DNA of 64,000 bases from contig JAJEKV010000047.1 in assembly GCA_021234155.1 (NCBI GenBank), positions 5,731,071-5,795,070 on the forward strand. The letters run 5' to 3'. A program made the position numbers and the translations under genes. The notes beneath the pieces were generated by a model. That model did not search any database. It had not been told where the DNA came from and saw only the letters and a list, made by a program, of their open reading frames with translations. How positions within the stretch are numbered: the first letter of the stretch is position 1; each line of letters opens with the position of its first letter. Positions 46,239 through 56,058 of the stretch are shown in pieces. The stretch is from Isoetes taiwanensis (taxonomy: Eukaryota > Streptophyta > Lycopodiopsida > Isoetales > Isoetaceae).

Positions 46239-48746
46239 AGGCGGATCCCCATTACCCTCTTCTCCTATATTTCTAAGTTTGCCATGTCAGCCAAACCCAT
46301 ACGGAAATCAAGCAACCCTTTCTATTAGCAACCAAAACTTGAAAAACTGGAAACTTGTTTTAATGACTAGAAAACAAAAGAGCTGCCACTAGAAGATAAA
46401 GATCAATAAACTAAGAGACAAAGTCGGATAGAGTCATATTTTCAGATGCCTCCTCGACTCATCTAAATTTTTTGAGGTTGTTGGTGCCATGTAGGACGAA
46501 GTCCAACAAAAGCAAAGTAATGGGAATGCCTTTTCTTGTTCGTAAACCACCGGCAGTAAAAAATTTCTCGATTTTTTGCTATTTGTTTAAAATGGGTAAT
46601 TTTTGCCCTCGGGTTTCTAGGCGGCGCCGCTTCCAACGCCGCCACAAGTTCACAACAACATCAAAATACACTTGCTCAATCATATTAAATTTCAGTGTTA
46701 CAGACATTTAACTATTTCAAATCAAAGATCAAGATCAATGATCAGAATACACGGCTGGCTACTGTGGTCTTTTGTAAGATCATCTGCTTCCTTTGGGCAT
46801 CCACACAGGGTAGACCTTGCTTCCTTTGCTGCTCTTGGCGTTGATCTGCCACTCTTCTGCCACCATCAACGACATACAACTACTGCTCTACAACAAATTG
46901 GTTTGGCTATAATAATTTGGCCTTTTACTCTGATCCTTGTAATGACTCTCACGTCCAATGTGACGCCACAAACACCAGCGTTGTTCAGTTAAGTTTCATC
47001 TCTGAGACCGGTTTTGAAGGAGGACTATTTTTGAAGCCATCGATTCCCTTACTCAACTCAGTACACTGATCTTAACTGGTTTAGATTTGGAAGGTCAAAT
47101 CCCTGAATCCATAGCTAACCTCACTCTGCTCACATATCTAGACTTTAGCAGAAACAAACTTAGTGGCTCCCTTCCACACAGATTAAGTGGACCTTATTGA
47201 CAGTCCTCATTCTCAATGATAACCTCCTCACAGGATCCCTTCCTGAATCCATATCTAATCTCACTCTGCTCACATCTCTGGACCTTAGAGAAAACTTACT
47301 TAGTGGCTCCATTCCACAAGGATTCTGACCTTATTGATAGGCCTCAGTCTCAACGATAACCTCTTCACAGGATCCCTTCCTTCTTCTTTTGGATGCCCTA
47401 TCTACTGCGAATCTGTCAAAGACCTCTACAGAATCTACTGTCATCTCGCTTCAACATAAAGATCCATGAGATTCTTGGCGAAAAATGGGTATACAGAACA
47501 AGATTTTGCAGGATTGCACCATTTTTGCAGACACACCACCGTAAACCTACAAAAAATCAAAGATATTAGAAGCAGCTTCGTGAAACTTTGAGAACAGAAG
47601 AAAAAAATAGAAGAAAACAAAAAATTTACCACAGAAGCTCCAAAACTCCCCCAAATCTAACAAAAACTCGCTCACACTGGAGCTCCGACCTCCAGGAGCT
47701 CAGAATGACTTAGAAGGAAGCGCCGAAACTCTGGAAGCTCGCCATAGCTAAGGTCGGAAAGGAGGAAAGTAAAAGAAAGAAAAAAATACCTTTTTTTGGT
47801 TGCCGAAATTTTTTACTGCCGATGGCTTACACGAGGGAGCCGCCTGGCTCTCGGGGTTTCGGAAGGGGAAACTTTCGAGAGCAGGAAGTTTCAGGAAGAA
47901 ACTTGCTGGCGGCGGAAGCGGCGAGCGGCGTTAGCGAGCGGCGCGCCCGCCGCCCGAAGAAGTTTCTTCCCCGAAACTTCCCGCCGAGAAACCTTAGGGA
48001 CCTAGAAATTTCCTTTAATCCTGTGTTTCCGTTCTTGATCTGTGTTTTTTGTTGAGATTTGTAGAGCGAATCAAGCAGATCTGTTCAAATCTGTAGAACG
48101 AATCAAGCAAGAGATGGACAAGAAACGTCTGGCAGTGTACAGAATGGGAAGAATAGCTCAAACAGGGCAAATAGTCTCCAAGATCCGGCCGAATGGGATC
48201 AATAATGTAGATTTGCATGGAAAAAGGAGTTAAATCGGGAGTAGCAGCTCCTGATCATCGCTAGAAAACCGAAATAAACAAAGGAAAAGCACGATTTGCA
48301 GGGGAAGCCCTGTTCCGGCGACAATCCTCCTTTCTTTCCCTAAATTTTCTTTGAGCCGACCCGCAGAGTTCCAAATCCGCCAGGTTAGAGTACTGGCAAG
48401 GCAAGAAGCATGAAGATGATCTTGTCGGACTGCATAAAAGTCTTGTTCCGGCAAAGCTCTGTTCTTGCAAAAGCCCCAAAACCGTCGGAAGAAGAAGCTC
48501 TGCTTTGTTCTTGGGAAAGCTTCTGGCTCAAAACCCTGTTTGGCGGCGCCACCAGATCGCCACCAAAAAATAGACCCAAAAGTTACCTGGAAAAAAACGA
48601 CACTGAAATCCACGGAAATTTCCAGGTCCCTAAGGTTACGGACGAGAAACCGGCAGCGGAAACCCCTCCAACCAGGCAGTTCCCTAGCACTTGCCTTGCC
48701 TCGAGGCACGAAAACACCTCAAAATCCCGCTAATGGAGATGGGCCC
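46239..48746. mobile_element. PIF/Harbinger-like non-autonomous element carrying gene fragments
   Basis: It splits the tandem array at the word GTATAA-GTGGTCAAGG. TAA is present on both sides (46,236-46,238 and 48,747-48,749), the 3-bp TWA duplication of PIF/Harbinger. The ends match at 12 of 16: left AGGCGGATCCCCATTA, right (reverse complement) GGGCCCATCTCCATTA. Inside are an LRR gene fragment (46,870-47,450), an inverted pair of 26-bp arms with core GGCAGTAAAAAATTTC (46,542-46,567 and 47,805-47,830), a GC-rich block (47,890-47,990), and a second inverted pair around CCTTAGGGACCT-GAAATTTCC (47,992-48,013 and 48,617-48,638). No transposase is present. Confidence 0.72.
46870..47450 (+). pseudogene. 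captured leucine-rich-repeat protein fragment
   Basis: One plus-strand frame gives NWFGYNNLAFYSDPCNDSHV and QCDATNTSVVQLSF, the pattern of an LRR N-terminal cap (W, DPC, V-C). After frameshifts come LTGLDLEGQIPESIANLTLL, TYLDFSRNKLSGSLP, DNLLTGSLPESISNLTLLTS and LDLRENLLSGSIP, i.e. three or more plant-type LRRs (LxxLxLxxNxLxGxIP). Stops and shifts break it, and it has no membrane or kinase part. Its position inside a TIR-bounded element points to capture of the 5' portion of an LRR receptor-type gene. Confidence 0.78.
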
Positions 48747-48749
48747 TAA

Positions 48750-48842
48750 GTGGTCAAGGTGGACAAACAACTATTGGCAACCATTGCAATGTCTATTATC
48801 TTGCAAAAATTAACCACATTGCAATGTTAATATCTTGCAATA
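48750..48842. repeat. continuation of the 170-bp tandem array
   Basis: TAAGTGGTCAAGGTGGACAA continues the array broken at 46,238, with CATTGCAATG and ATCTTGCAA words. It ends at the tRNA trailer duplication. Confidence 0.75.
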
Positions 48843-48847
48843 AAAAT

Positions 48848-48974
48848 AAGAATACGAATAAATAACAAGAGCATTTAAAAGAGCAAAACATATTCCGTTG
48901 CCAAGAATACGAATAAATAACAAGAGCATTTAAATAACAAGAGCATTTAAAAGAGCAAAACATATTCCGTTGCC
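48848..48974. repeat. tandem duplication of the tRNA trailer
   Basis: The 55-bp unit 48,848-48,902 (AAGAATACGAATAAATAACA to TATTCCGTTGCC) is repeated at 48,903-48,974, where an extra 17-bp duplication of AATAACAAGAGCATTT occurs. The unit includes the last nine bases of the tRNA gene, so a truncated tRNA 3' end lies just downstream of the real gene. Confidence 0.88.
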
Positions 48975-49038
48975 GGGATTTGAACCCGGGTCGCCTGGGT
49001 GAAAGCCAGATATCCTAACCGGACTAGACGACAACGGA
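48966..49038 (-). tRNA. tRNA-Glu (UUC)
   Basis: The minus strand gives a 73-nt cloverleaf. The acceptor stem TCCGTTG pairs with CAACGGA, the D-arm is GTCTAGTCCGGTTAGGA, the anticodon arm CTGGCTTTCACCCAG carries TTC, and the T-arm is CCGGGTTTGAACCCCGG. The B-box GGTTTGAACCC and the anticodon match plant tRNA-Glu. A Pol III terminator-like TTTT run follows within about 17 bp downstream (minus-strand GCTCTTTTAAATG). There is no intron. It appears intact and decodes GAA/GAG during translation. Confidence 0.95.
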
Positions 49039-49495
49039 TTGGTGTTATGGTTTTCTATTTGTAATTTTTTATACCTTGAAAAGCATGCAAACTTTTGAAT
49101 TTGCTTTTCTGGCATAGCTTCTTGGAAATTACGATGTCAATCCGGTTAGATCTTTGTGGATCTTAAATTCTAGATCTTCTTCCGGCGTCGAGTTTCTTAA
49201 ATTCGCTCATCACAGAAGTGTCCGAATAGGAGATTTGTCTTATACATTGCAATATTTAAGAGTTCCAGAGTCATTGGAAGTTCTTATAAGTTACTGTTTG
49301 GCATAAGGGCCTTCGCTCTTACTAATTTCCTGAGCCAAATCTTGAAGCAGACTGTAATTTATTTCAAATCAATGTTCAGAAGTCTGAAACGCGATGCAGT
49401 TTTAATTCGAGTAGGATCATAATTGTGCATGCAAGATTTCTTCGATTGATTTATATTATAGAAGGGAGATTTATTTGTTCTGAACACCAGTATTT

Positions 49496-52179
49496 ATGGA
49501 AATCCGTAGCAAGAACGTGCCAGGAATCCAAGGTTCTGCAACTCTAACCAGCCAAGAAAATGTTTTGATCGGCAGAGTGAACTGCAAAGGATCGGACATA
49601 GTTTGTTCAGTGGTAACAACCCGCTCACATTCATCTTACGAACAGCCAGAATTAAGGTACGTATTCAAATCTTTAATCTACTTAGTAGCAAATCAAATGA
49701 ATCGTAGTAAGATATTAGCAGCTTGTAAGGATCTCTAGTCTTATAGCAATCGGCAGCTTGTAAGGATCTTGATACCAATTTGCAAGGTTATGGTTAAATT
49801 GCAGGGCATACATTCAAATCTTTAATCTAGTAGCAAATCAATGAATCGTAGTAAAAAGATTGGCAGCTTATATAGTTCTTGAAAGGATCTTGGTACAAAT
49901 TAGCACGGGTATGGTTAAATTACAGGGCATACAAGCTTGGAAAGCAGAAATGCTCATACAATCAAGTGGAACTTGCGATAAAAGACATTACAGAGAGCAA
50001 GACAGGCTTATTACTCAAGGTTTCAGAGGCTATTGAAACTCCGGTGGGGGCAGAGGTCGATGAGAAACTGCGAGAAAGCTGTCTAAAGTTCAATGTCCGC
50101 TTCGTGAACAACAATCGGATGCATCTTTATTTAATTATTGTGTATTCGCGGCCTCACAATGTGATTCAAGATGAGAAAAACGGCAACAGGTATCAATGGA
50201 TGGTTGTAACAAGATCGAAGTGCCAGAAAGGTTGCACAGGTCCGATAATTCGAGGTCTTCAGAGGTTTGGAAGAATGTCCAAAAGGTCTGCTTCCGGCGA
50301 AATAGAAGAGTCTTGGAAAGAGCCTAGGCATTTGTATATTGCTGTTGACGAAGCAAGCACCCATGTTTGCCCTCGTTTTGAAGCTTCCAAGTTTAGGTTC
50401 TTGGCCGCAGCTTTTGATGATACGTATCAGTTGTTAGGAACTTGTGTTTCCAGCAGTATTCGGGTCTTGGCAAATAACGACGCTCCCCTTGGAGCCGCTT
50501 TCTTGAAGATGTATTGCAATATCAAAGGTATTTTTCCGCTAAGATCAGTCTGATTAGTGATTGATTGCTTCGGGTAAAATCATCTTGATCGAGCTTATGC
50601 TGCTTGAATTTTCAATGTTCATGTTTTGAGGGTTTAACATCTAGGTCATTTTGAGCGGGATTTGCTATCTATTGCTCCAAGTTCTTGTTTAAAGGAGCCA
50701 TTTCACTGCTTTTTTGCTAAGATCAGTCTGATTAATGCTTGATTGCTTCGAGGATTAGGAGTTTTAGGTAAAATCGTCTTGATCGGGCTTATACTTAAAA
50801 TGCTGCTTGAATTTCCAATGTTCAATTTTTTAGGGTTTAAGATCTTCTTGTCAAGGTCATTTTGCTCCATATTCTCGTTTAAAGGAGCCATTTCTGTTTT
50901 TCTTTTTCTCAGGGGGATGGGGAAAACCGGCACCCACATCCATGCTTCAAATCGATAGAAAGAGCAGTAAAAAGGCGCGGATTCCCTTTCAAGGCAAGGA
51001 TTCGCTCCTCTAACGTTTTCTAAATTCTTGTCTGTCTGTCTATTGTAACTTAGGGCTTGGCATTTTTATTTTACAGATATACAGAATCAGAAAAGATTTA
51101 GCCCTGCAAAATCGCCTAAGGAGAAGAATGGCCTTAAATCATTAGAACACTTTGTACTCACAGCCGAAGCTTCATCAACAGGGGCAGATGGGGTAAGAGC
51201 ATTGTTGCAACTTATCAGAGATGGCAGAGATACATTTTGCGTTATATTTAATGAACATGTTGTGGTGCTTAATGGCAGAATCAATATCCATGCAATGAGC
51301 CTGTAGAGGAACCGGAGAAAATAGAGGAACTAAGTTTTGGAAAGACGACACTTCTCAAGAGGCAGACTCGTGCTTACAGTGAAGATCTGGCGTTGCAGTG
51401 CAGGAAGAAGCAGAGAGTGGAGCTTTTGTGTTCAGAGAAATTTTGTTTGCCTCCAGTCCCAACGACATCTAAACAGAAATCGTCCTCAGAAGAATATCAG
51501 CAAGAACAAGTGCACGAATTTTCCAGCAATGAAACCGTCTTAGAGCAGCAATTGCACGAAGTTTCCAGCAATGAAACCGTAACAGGACTGCAAATGCACG
51601 AATTTTCCAGCAATGAAACCTTTGTAGAACAGGAGCAACTGCAAGAACATGAAGCACCTATACCAGAGCATGAGCAAGAACACTCCAGCACGGACTCTGT
51701 AGTGCCTCTTACAGAGCCACAATTGCAACTTATTCCAGCCCTGGAAACTATTTTGCCATTGCAAGTAATTCCACTGCTACAAACAGGGGCCACTCAGGAC
51801 ACATTTAATCCTGTATACCATCTCTTACTGGTTCTCTCTCTTCATAAGATAGCAGAACTTCAGCAGCAAAATCCAGGTAAGTGTGCAATGCATTGCATGC
51901 TTAACTTTGCTATAAAAAATCCTTTTGCTGACAATTTAATTGATATATATATTTGCAGCTTTCTTGTTCCACTATGTGAGATACTCTCGACAGCTTTACA
52001 ATATGTTTTCTTCACATACCTCATCACAAGATGTCATTCGCCCAAGAGCCCAGCATGCGCTGCCTGCACATAACATTCTCAGTGATGTTTTTCAATTAAA
52101 TCCACCCAGCCTTTCTGCAAGCACCAAGCCTTTCTGCAAGACCACACAATTTGTACCATGGAGCAAAAACGGAGGCTAA
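49496..52179 (+). CDS. intact six-exon gene, 592 residues, family not recognised
   Basis: Exons: 49,496-49,656; 49,926-50,527; 50,913-50,993; 51,077-51,192; 51,279-51,876; 51,959-52,179. All join in frame with no stop and end at TAA; introns are GT-AG except intron 3 (GC-AG). Residues 1-254 look beta-strand-rich with scattered cysteines (RVNCKGSDIVCSVVTTRSHS, LKFNVRFVNNNRMHLYLIIV, YQWMVVTRSKCQKGC, SKFRFLAAAFDDTYQLLG). The middle is basic (RKSSKKARIPFQ). Exon 5 holds three tandem HE-F/V-SSNET repeats in a Q/E-rich stretch, then a hydrophobic helix-like segment (PVYHLLLVLSLHKIAEL). Exon 6 starts FLFHYVRYSRQLYNMF. No signal peptide is evident. The modular plan (folded N-domain, low-complexity acidic/Gln region) would fit a nuclear regulator, but that is inference. 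Confidence 0.8.
49657..49925 (+). repeat. internally duplicated intron 1 with two candidate acceptors
   Basis: The intron contains an imperfect tandem duplication (ATTCAAATCTTTAATCTA near 49,662 and 49,810; TTAAATTGCAGGGCATACA near 49,795 and TTAAATTACAGGGCATACA near 49,915). Each copy ends in a CAG-GGCATAC acceptor. Only the downstream one leads into the long open exon 2. Confidence 0.75.
50994..51076 (+). other. GC-AG intron
   Basis: The donor reads TTTCAAG|GCAAGG, the consensus context for GC-AG introns, and the acceptor TTTTACAG. It keeps phase across exons 3 and 4 (ARIPFQ then DIQNQKRF). No GT donor nearby preserves the frame. Confidence 0.75.
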
Positions 52180-52440
52180 GAAACAACTCGTTTTCCAGCT
52201 GAAGTTGATCAAGGTTCTTCATTCTATTTAACATCTACTGATATCATTCTCAGTGATGCTTTTTAATTAAATCCACTCAGTCTTTCTGCAAGCACCGAGC
52301 CTTTCTGCAAGACCACTGAGAATCATATCAGTAGATGTTAAATATGAAAGATATCATTTCTGCAAGCCACAGAAAATGTACCATGGAGTAGAAACCGACG
52401 CTAAGAAGCAACTTGTTTTGAGCTGAGGTTCTTTGTTATC
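52073..52440. repeat. partial tandem duplication of the last exon's 3' part
   Basis: ATTCTCAGTGATG, TTTTTCAATTAAATCCACCC, CTTTCTGCAAGCACC, GCCTTTCTGCAAGACCAC and GTACCATGGAG in exon 6 recur in the same order at 52,245-52,400, followed by ...CGACGCTAAGAAGCAAC-TTG as after the real stop. The second copy is non-coding and carries the hairpin at 52,226-52,343. Confidence 0.8.
52226..52343. repeat. 30-bp inverted repeat in the 3' flank
   Basis: ATTTAACATCTACTGATATC (52,226 on) with ATTCTCAGTG pairs with CACTGAGAAT and ATATCAGTAGATGTTAAAT (52,314-52,343), with one mismatch in 30. The loop is 58 bp. If the gene's transcript extends this far, it forms a stable stem. Confidence 0.88.
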
Positions 52441-52815
52441 ACTTGTAACATAAGCATTTACGATTTCTATCTGTATAGCCAGAAAATGAGTCCTCGAGTT
52501 TTTTTATGTATAGACAGAACAGTTTTAACCAGAGAAGGCTTTCAAATGGAATTTTACTGTGACGTGATCAAATATTAAGCAAATAACTGCTAACGGGGTT
52601 GCTGATCTTTTAAATCTGTACTTTTAAATCTGTACAGCATGGGGCTATAGTTCAAGAATGTTGCATAAAAATGAGATTGCAATCTCGCAGAAGATTCTTT
52701 CTCTGAAAGTAAGTTTGGAAACGCATACAATGTTGTAGGTTGGGATTCTACAGATGCCATGCTTTTTACTTGAGCTTCGGGACAGTTTTGCATACCCTTA
52801 TAGTTGGTTTGAGTA

Positions 52816-52924
52816 TACAGGAAAGGCGATCTACATGCCTTTCCTGGCATGGAAACAGGGCGACGCGCGAAGCGCGGAGCCCTGTTGACATGCCAGGAAA
52901 GGCATGTAGATCGCCTTTCCTGTA
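52816..52924. repeat. 109-bp near-perfect palindrome flanked by TA
   Basis: Arms of 34 bp starting CAGGAAAGGCGATCTACATG at 52,818 are perfectly inverted at 52,889-52,922. A 7-bp inner stem ACAGGGC/GCCCTGT lies inside, around a CG-rich centre. Each arm is itself a hairpin (CAGGAAAGGC and GCCTTTCCTG around 9 bp). TA flanks both ends, as for Tc1/mariner-type insertion. This is a foldback MITE or the relic of one. Confidence 0.88.
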
Positions 52925-53149
52925 ACGTGGAAATCGGTTAGGAGACACTCTGCAGATCGGAATCGCCTGGAATGCAAGTAGAAAGCTTCGAAGTGCATAA
53001 AATTTGTGGTAAATTTTGGTTACAGAAGTGCATCGCCGGAACGCAGAGTCTCTTGAGCTTCCTGGGTTTGAAACAGGGCCAAAAAGTGCCACATGGCACG
53101 ATATAAGTGGACGATGGGGCAGAGTGGCTCCTAACCGGTTTTTACGTTA
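52923..53149. repeat. 227-bp element with 31-bp inverted ends
   Basis: TAACGTGGAAATCGGTTAGG at 52,923-52,953 pairs with the reverse of CCTAACCGGTTTTTACGTTA ending at 53,149. About 27 of 31 positions match. It directly abuts the TA-flanked palindrome. The class is unknown. Confidence 0.75.
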
Positions 53150-53830
53150 TGGGAAATCAGATAAGGTACCCAACAAAGATGCCCTTTACTTGAAGTTTCT
53201 GTTGTCGCTTCGCTTATTTATTCAGAAATCATTCAGATAATACTCCACATGCCAATGTTCCTCTATATTCAACTAAGTTCCATTATATCTTAGCCCATCT
53301 TAGGCGGTGCTAGCCCTTTGGTAGTTTGCTCTTAGTTTATCCTGCGAAATCAGGGTAAAAGAAATGAGGCCTGACAAAATAAAATATCCATTGCACTTTT
53401 CAATTTGACCTTCCTAACATAACTACATGGTCAAGAAGAAAGTCATGTGTTTGGATTTAAATCTCTAACTCTTGCAGTGGCATGGACATTGGACAGTGCC
53501 CCACATGATCTCAATTCAAATTTTCCCCATGGCCTTTGGCCTCCCTCACACCTCTACTTATATTATACTCCAATCACCCCAAAGTTTCAAAGGGATAGGC
53601 AAGAAAGTAACCTTAGCAAACATTTCTTTTTTCTGATCCAGCGATGGCAAAAAAGCTTGACGTAATGTTTAAAGCCAACAAAGTCCTCCAAAATCAGAAG
53701 CATATCCAGAACTTCTAAGCTGCAGGCCAAACAAGAAAAATGTTGGCCATACTTTTTGTAAGTTTATTGCAGGGTTCTCTGCAATACTAAATCAACACAA
53801 AGCATGAGGCAGAAAGATGCATCTCACTTC
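53150..53830. other. no recognised feature
   Basis: AT-rich sequence with short open frames and no motif, repeat or element end that I can recognise. Confidence 0.4.
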
Positions 53831-53835
53831 CTTTC

Positions 53836-54070
53836 AAGTAGATAAGGCCAAAGCACCAGCAAGATGGCCATTTTCACACACATATGCTCGAATATATGGT
53901 TCTCCATCATCATGATATTCAAGAGATCTTCTCAAGAAGAATGTTGTGACCATATCCCATGTTGAAACAGAGCTGCAATAAGCACATCTGATATCAACTT
54001 TCTTAGCCTTCAAATCTCTCAAATTTCTCCAAACCTGAGATCCTTTGAAGTTCTTGAAAAATCCCTCGAA
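53836..54070 (-). pseudogene. C-terminal fragment resembling EID1-like F-box proteins
   Basis: The minus strand reads FKGSQVWRNLRDLKAKKVDI, then CAYCSSVSTWDMVTTFFLRR, YHDDGEPYIRAYVCENGHLA and GALALST, then a stop. The paired cysteines followed by DGEP-RAYVCENGH are, as I remember them, features of the C-terminal part of plant EID1-like F-box proteins. That assignment is from memory and uncertain. Upstream (54,080-54,433) the minus strand is open but not recognisable, and no F-box is seen. It is probably a truncated copy. Confidence 0.45.
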
Positions 54071-54439
54071 AAAGTTGATTTAGAAAAAGTCATCCCTAAC
54101 TAGCAGTAGGGCAGGCTTGGGGCAAAGAAGAAGAGGCATTTTCTTTAGTTGCGATCCTATATTGTAAGGTTCTATATTGTTTGATGTCATTAAATCCTTA
54201 GTTTTCATCACAAAGAGCAAACTGCTACGAATTGACAAAAAGAGGGCTAGCATGTTGGAAGGAAAAGAGGGCAACTTCTTTAAGCTTTTAAAGCCGATTA
54301 TCTTGTTTCTTCCTGATAATCCAACATCTTCAAGCTTTAGTATTGAAGAATGTCCACCTAAATTATTTCTTTTGTGAAGGTTGACTAGAATATTCCAAGC
54401 ATTCAATGAGGGCGACAACACCTTGTTTGGCATTTCATT

Positions 54440-55510
54440 GTGTGCAGAACATGAATTAGGCCTAATTTATAGGTTGCAATCTCTTCAAATGCAGATTGTG
54501 AAAGGTCAATGTGTCCACAAGGGGAGTTACACCAAGTAATATTATTATGTTGGGAGGGCAAAATATGATGCCAGAGTTGCCATTGGGCATTTCAATTGAA
54601 AACGAGCTTCACATCATTGAAAAGTTGGCATAACCTTAACTTTGCTCACCATGCTACCATAGGCATCATTTCCAGGTTAAAATCTAGCATGTGCAAGTCT
54701 CCAATTTCCTTGTCCATAAGCTCAATGGAATGCAACAGATGTCTATTGAATTTCAAAAATCATAATTGACGCAGAGCTGTGTCCAGACCTAGCAATGGCT
54801 AAGATCAAGACTTGAACTATTTTTCTTATTCGTGGTCATATGTCTTATATAAAAGGTCATTATGGATTGATTTAAATTGATTCACTCTACGTTTAAAGGC
54901 CACAATACAGCTTTAACTATGTATTCGCTTCTTAAACAAAGGGATGACATCGTTGTTTGCAAGCCTCGCCTTCAACGTACTTAGAATTTAAGTATTGGTT
55001 GAGTTTTCAATCCATGACGTGATGATTTACAAGGTCATCAATCTATAGCCACCTTGAGCAGTTTAGAAGAGCACTTGCGAATCTGGAATTTTATTCTCAT
55101 AAAAAAAGATGCAAGGAAAGCTAAAGTAACTTTGGAAGTATTGAAAGAAGTTGGGGATATAAGTGATGTACACAAAAACAAAGACTAGCTTGTTTGCAAA
55201 TACTACAAGAGATCACACGCACAACTAGAGGGTTCCATCCCTTTGATGGCATGGCTTTAAGTGTGATACTAGGTTTCCAAATACTGAAAAAATAGAATAT
55301 GTAATGCCATGGAACAATGTGAAAACAAATGGAGGCAATGTTGCATGTGATTAAGCTCAACAGTTTTTATCCAACTGGCTTAGAAATTGAACATAAAGGA
55401 TAAGAATAAGAATGATTTTTATCGTCCACAGAATGGTATCAAAGAGAGATCCAAAGACTAGCATGCGCAGTGAATGCGTATTATCATATTTTTTTTGTCC
55501 TTTGCATTGT
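54440..55510. other. no recognised gene; possible primer-site remnant at 55,415
   Basis: Nothing coding is recognised. At 55,408-55,445 TTTTTATCGTCCACAGAA is followed by TGGTATCAAAGAG, resembling an LTR or leader next to a tRNA-iMet primer site. A TTTTTATCGTCCAC also occurs at about 2,083. This may be the debris of a retroelement leader. Confidence 0.35.
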
Positions 55511-55513
55511 TCT

Positions 55514-55692
55514 AATGATCACATTTATGGATGAGAGGTGAAGGTGGATTCTCCTCTTTACAATCAGATGAGTAGCAGATGAGTAGCAGCTAGGGGTCTT
55601 GTGCCCAGCACGTGAGCTTGGTAGCTCATGCTCCTTAGGGGCTCCTTTCCTTTCTTTGTACCCTTATATTTAATATAATTTAACTAGTTATA

Positions 55693-55730
<38 letters not shown>

Positions 55731-55740
55731 ATCACATTTA
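55514..55740 (+). mobile_element. short retroposon with poly(A) tail and 14-bp duplication
   Basis: AATGATCACATTTA occurs at 55,514-55,527 and again at 55,727-55,740, directly after a run of about 30 A. The roughly 200 bp between contains a short AGATGAGTAGC duplication, no coding sequence and a T-rich end. A target duplication plus a poly(A) tail shows LINE-type retrotransposition. It is either a 5'-truncated LINE or a SINE; I see no Pol III boxes. The 14-bp duplication also recurs, mutated, at about 55,803 because the target site itself was tandemly repeated. Confidence 0.82.
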
Positions 55741-56058
55741 ATCTTTAGTTGTATCATTGACAGTTTGTGTTAACATAGTTTTTTGTCCTTTGCATTGCCC
55801 TAGTGATCACATTTGATCTTTAACTGTATCATTTATAGTCGAGCCTAGTATGGCTAGAAGAGGATGTTAGTTATCATCCTTAACATACAGATATACCCAA
55901 ATTTCATGAAAATTTCCAGCTAATACAACGCCTCAAAATGATTATGGAGGCTCCAAAATATTATTACAGTAGTCTAATAGTGTAGCTAATGAGGCAGCTC
56001 TAGAAGTTCTTTTATCTCATTATCATGCTAAAGGTTGTCTCCATTATTTAACCATGAT

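Noticed and set aside
51469-51793. Cysteine-rich minus-strand open frames opposite exon 5
   Set aside because: They are shadows of the repeated HEFSSNET codons of the plus-strand gene.
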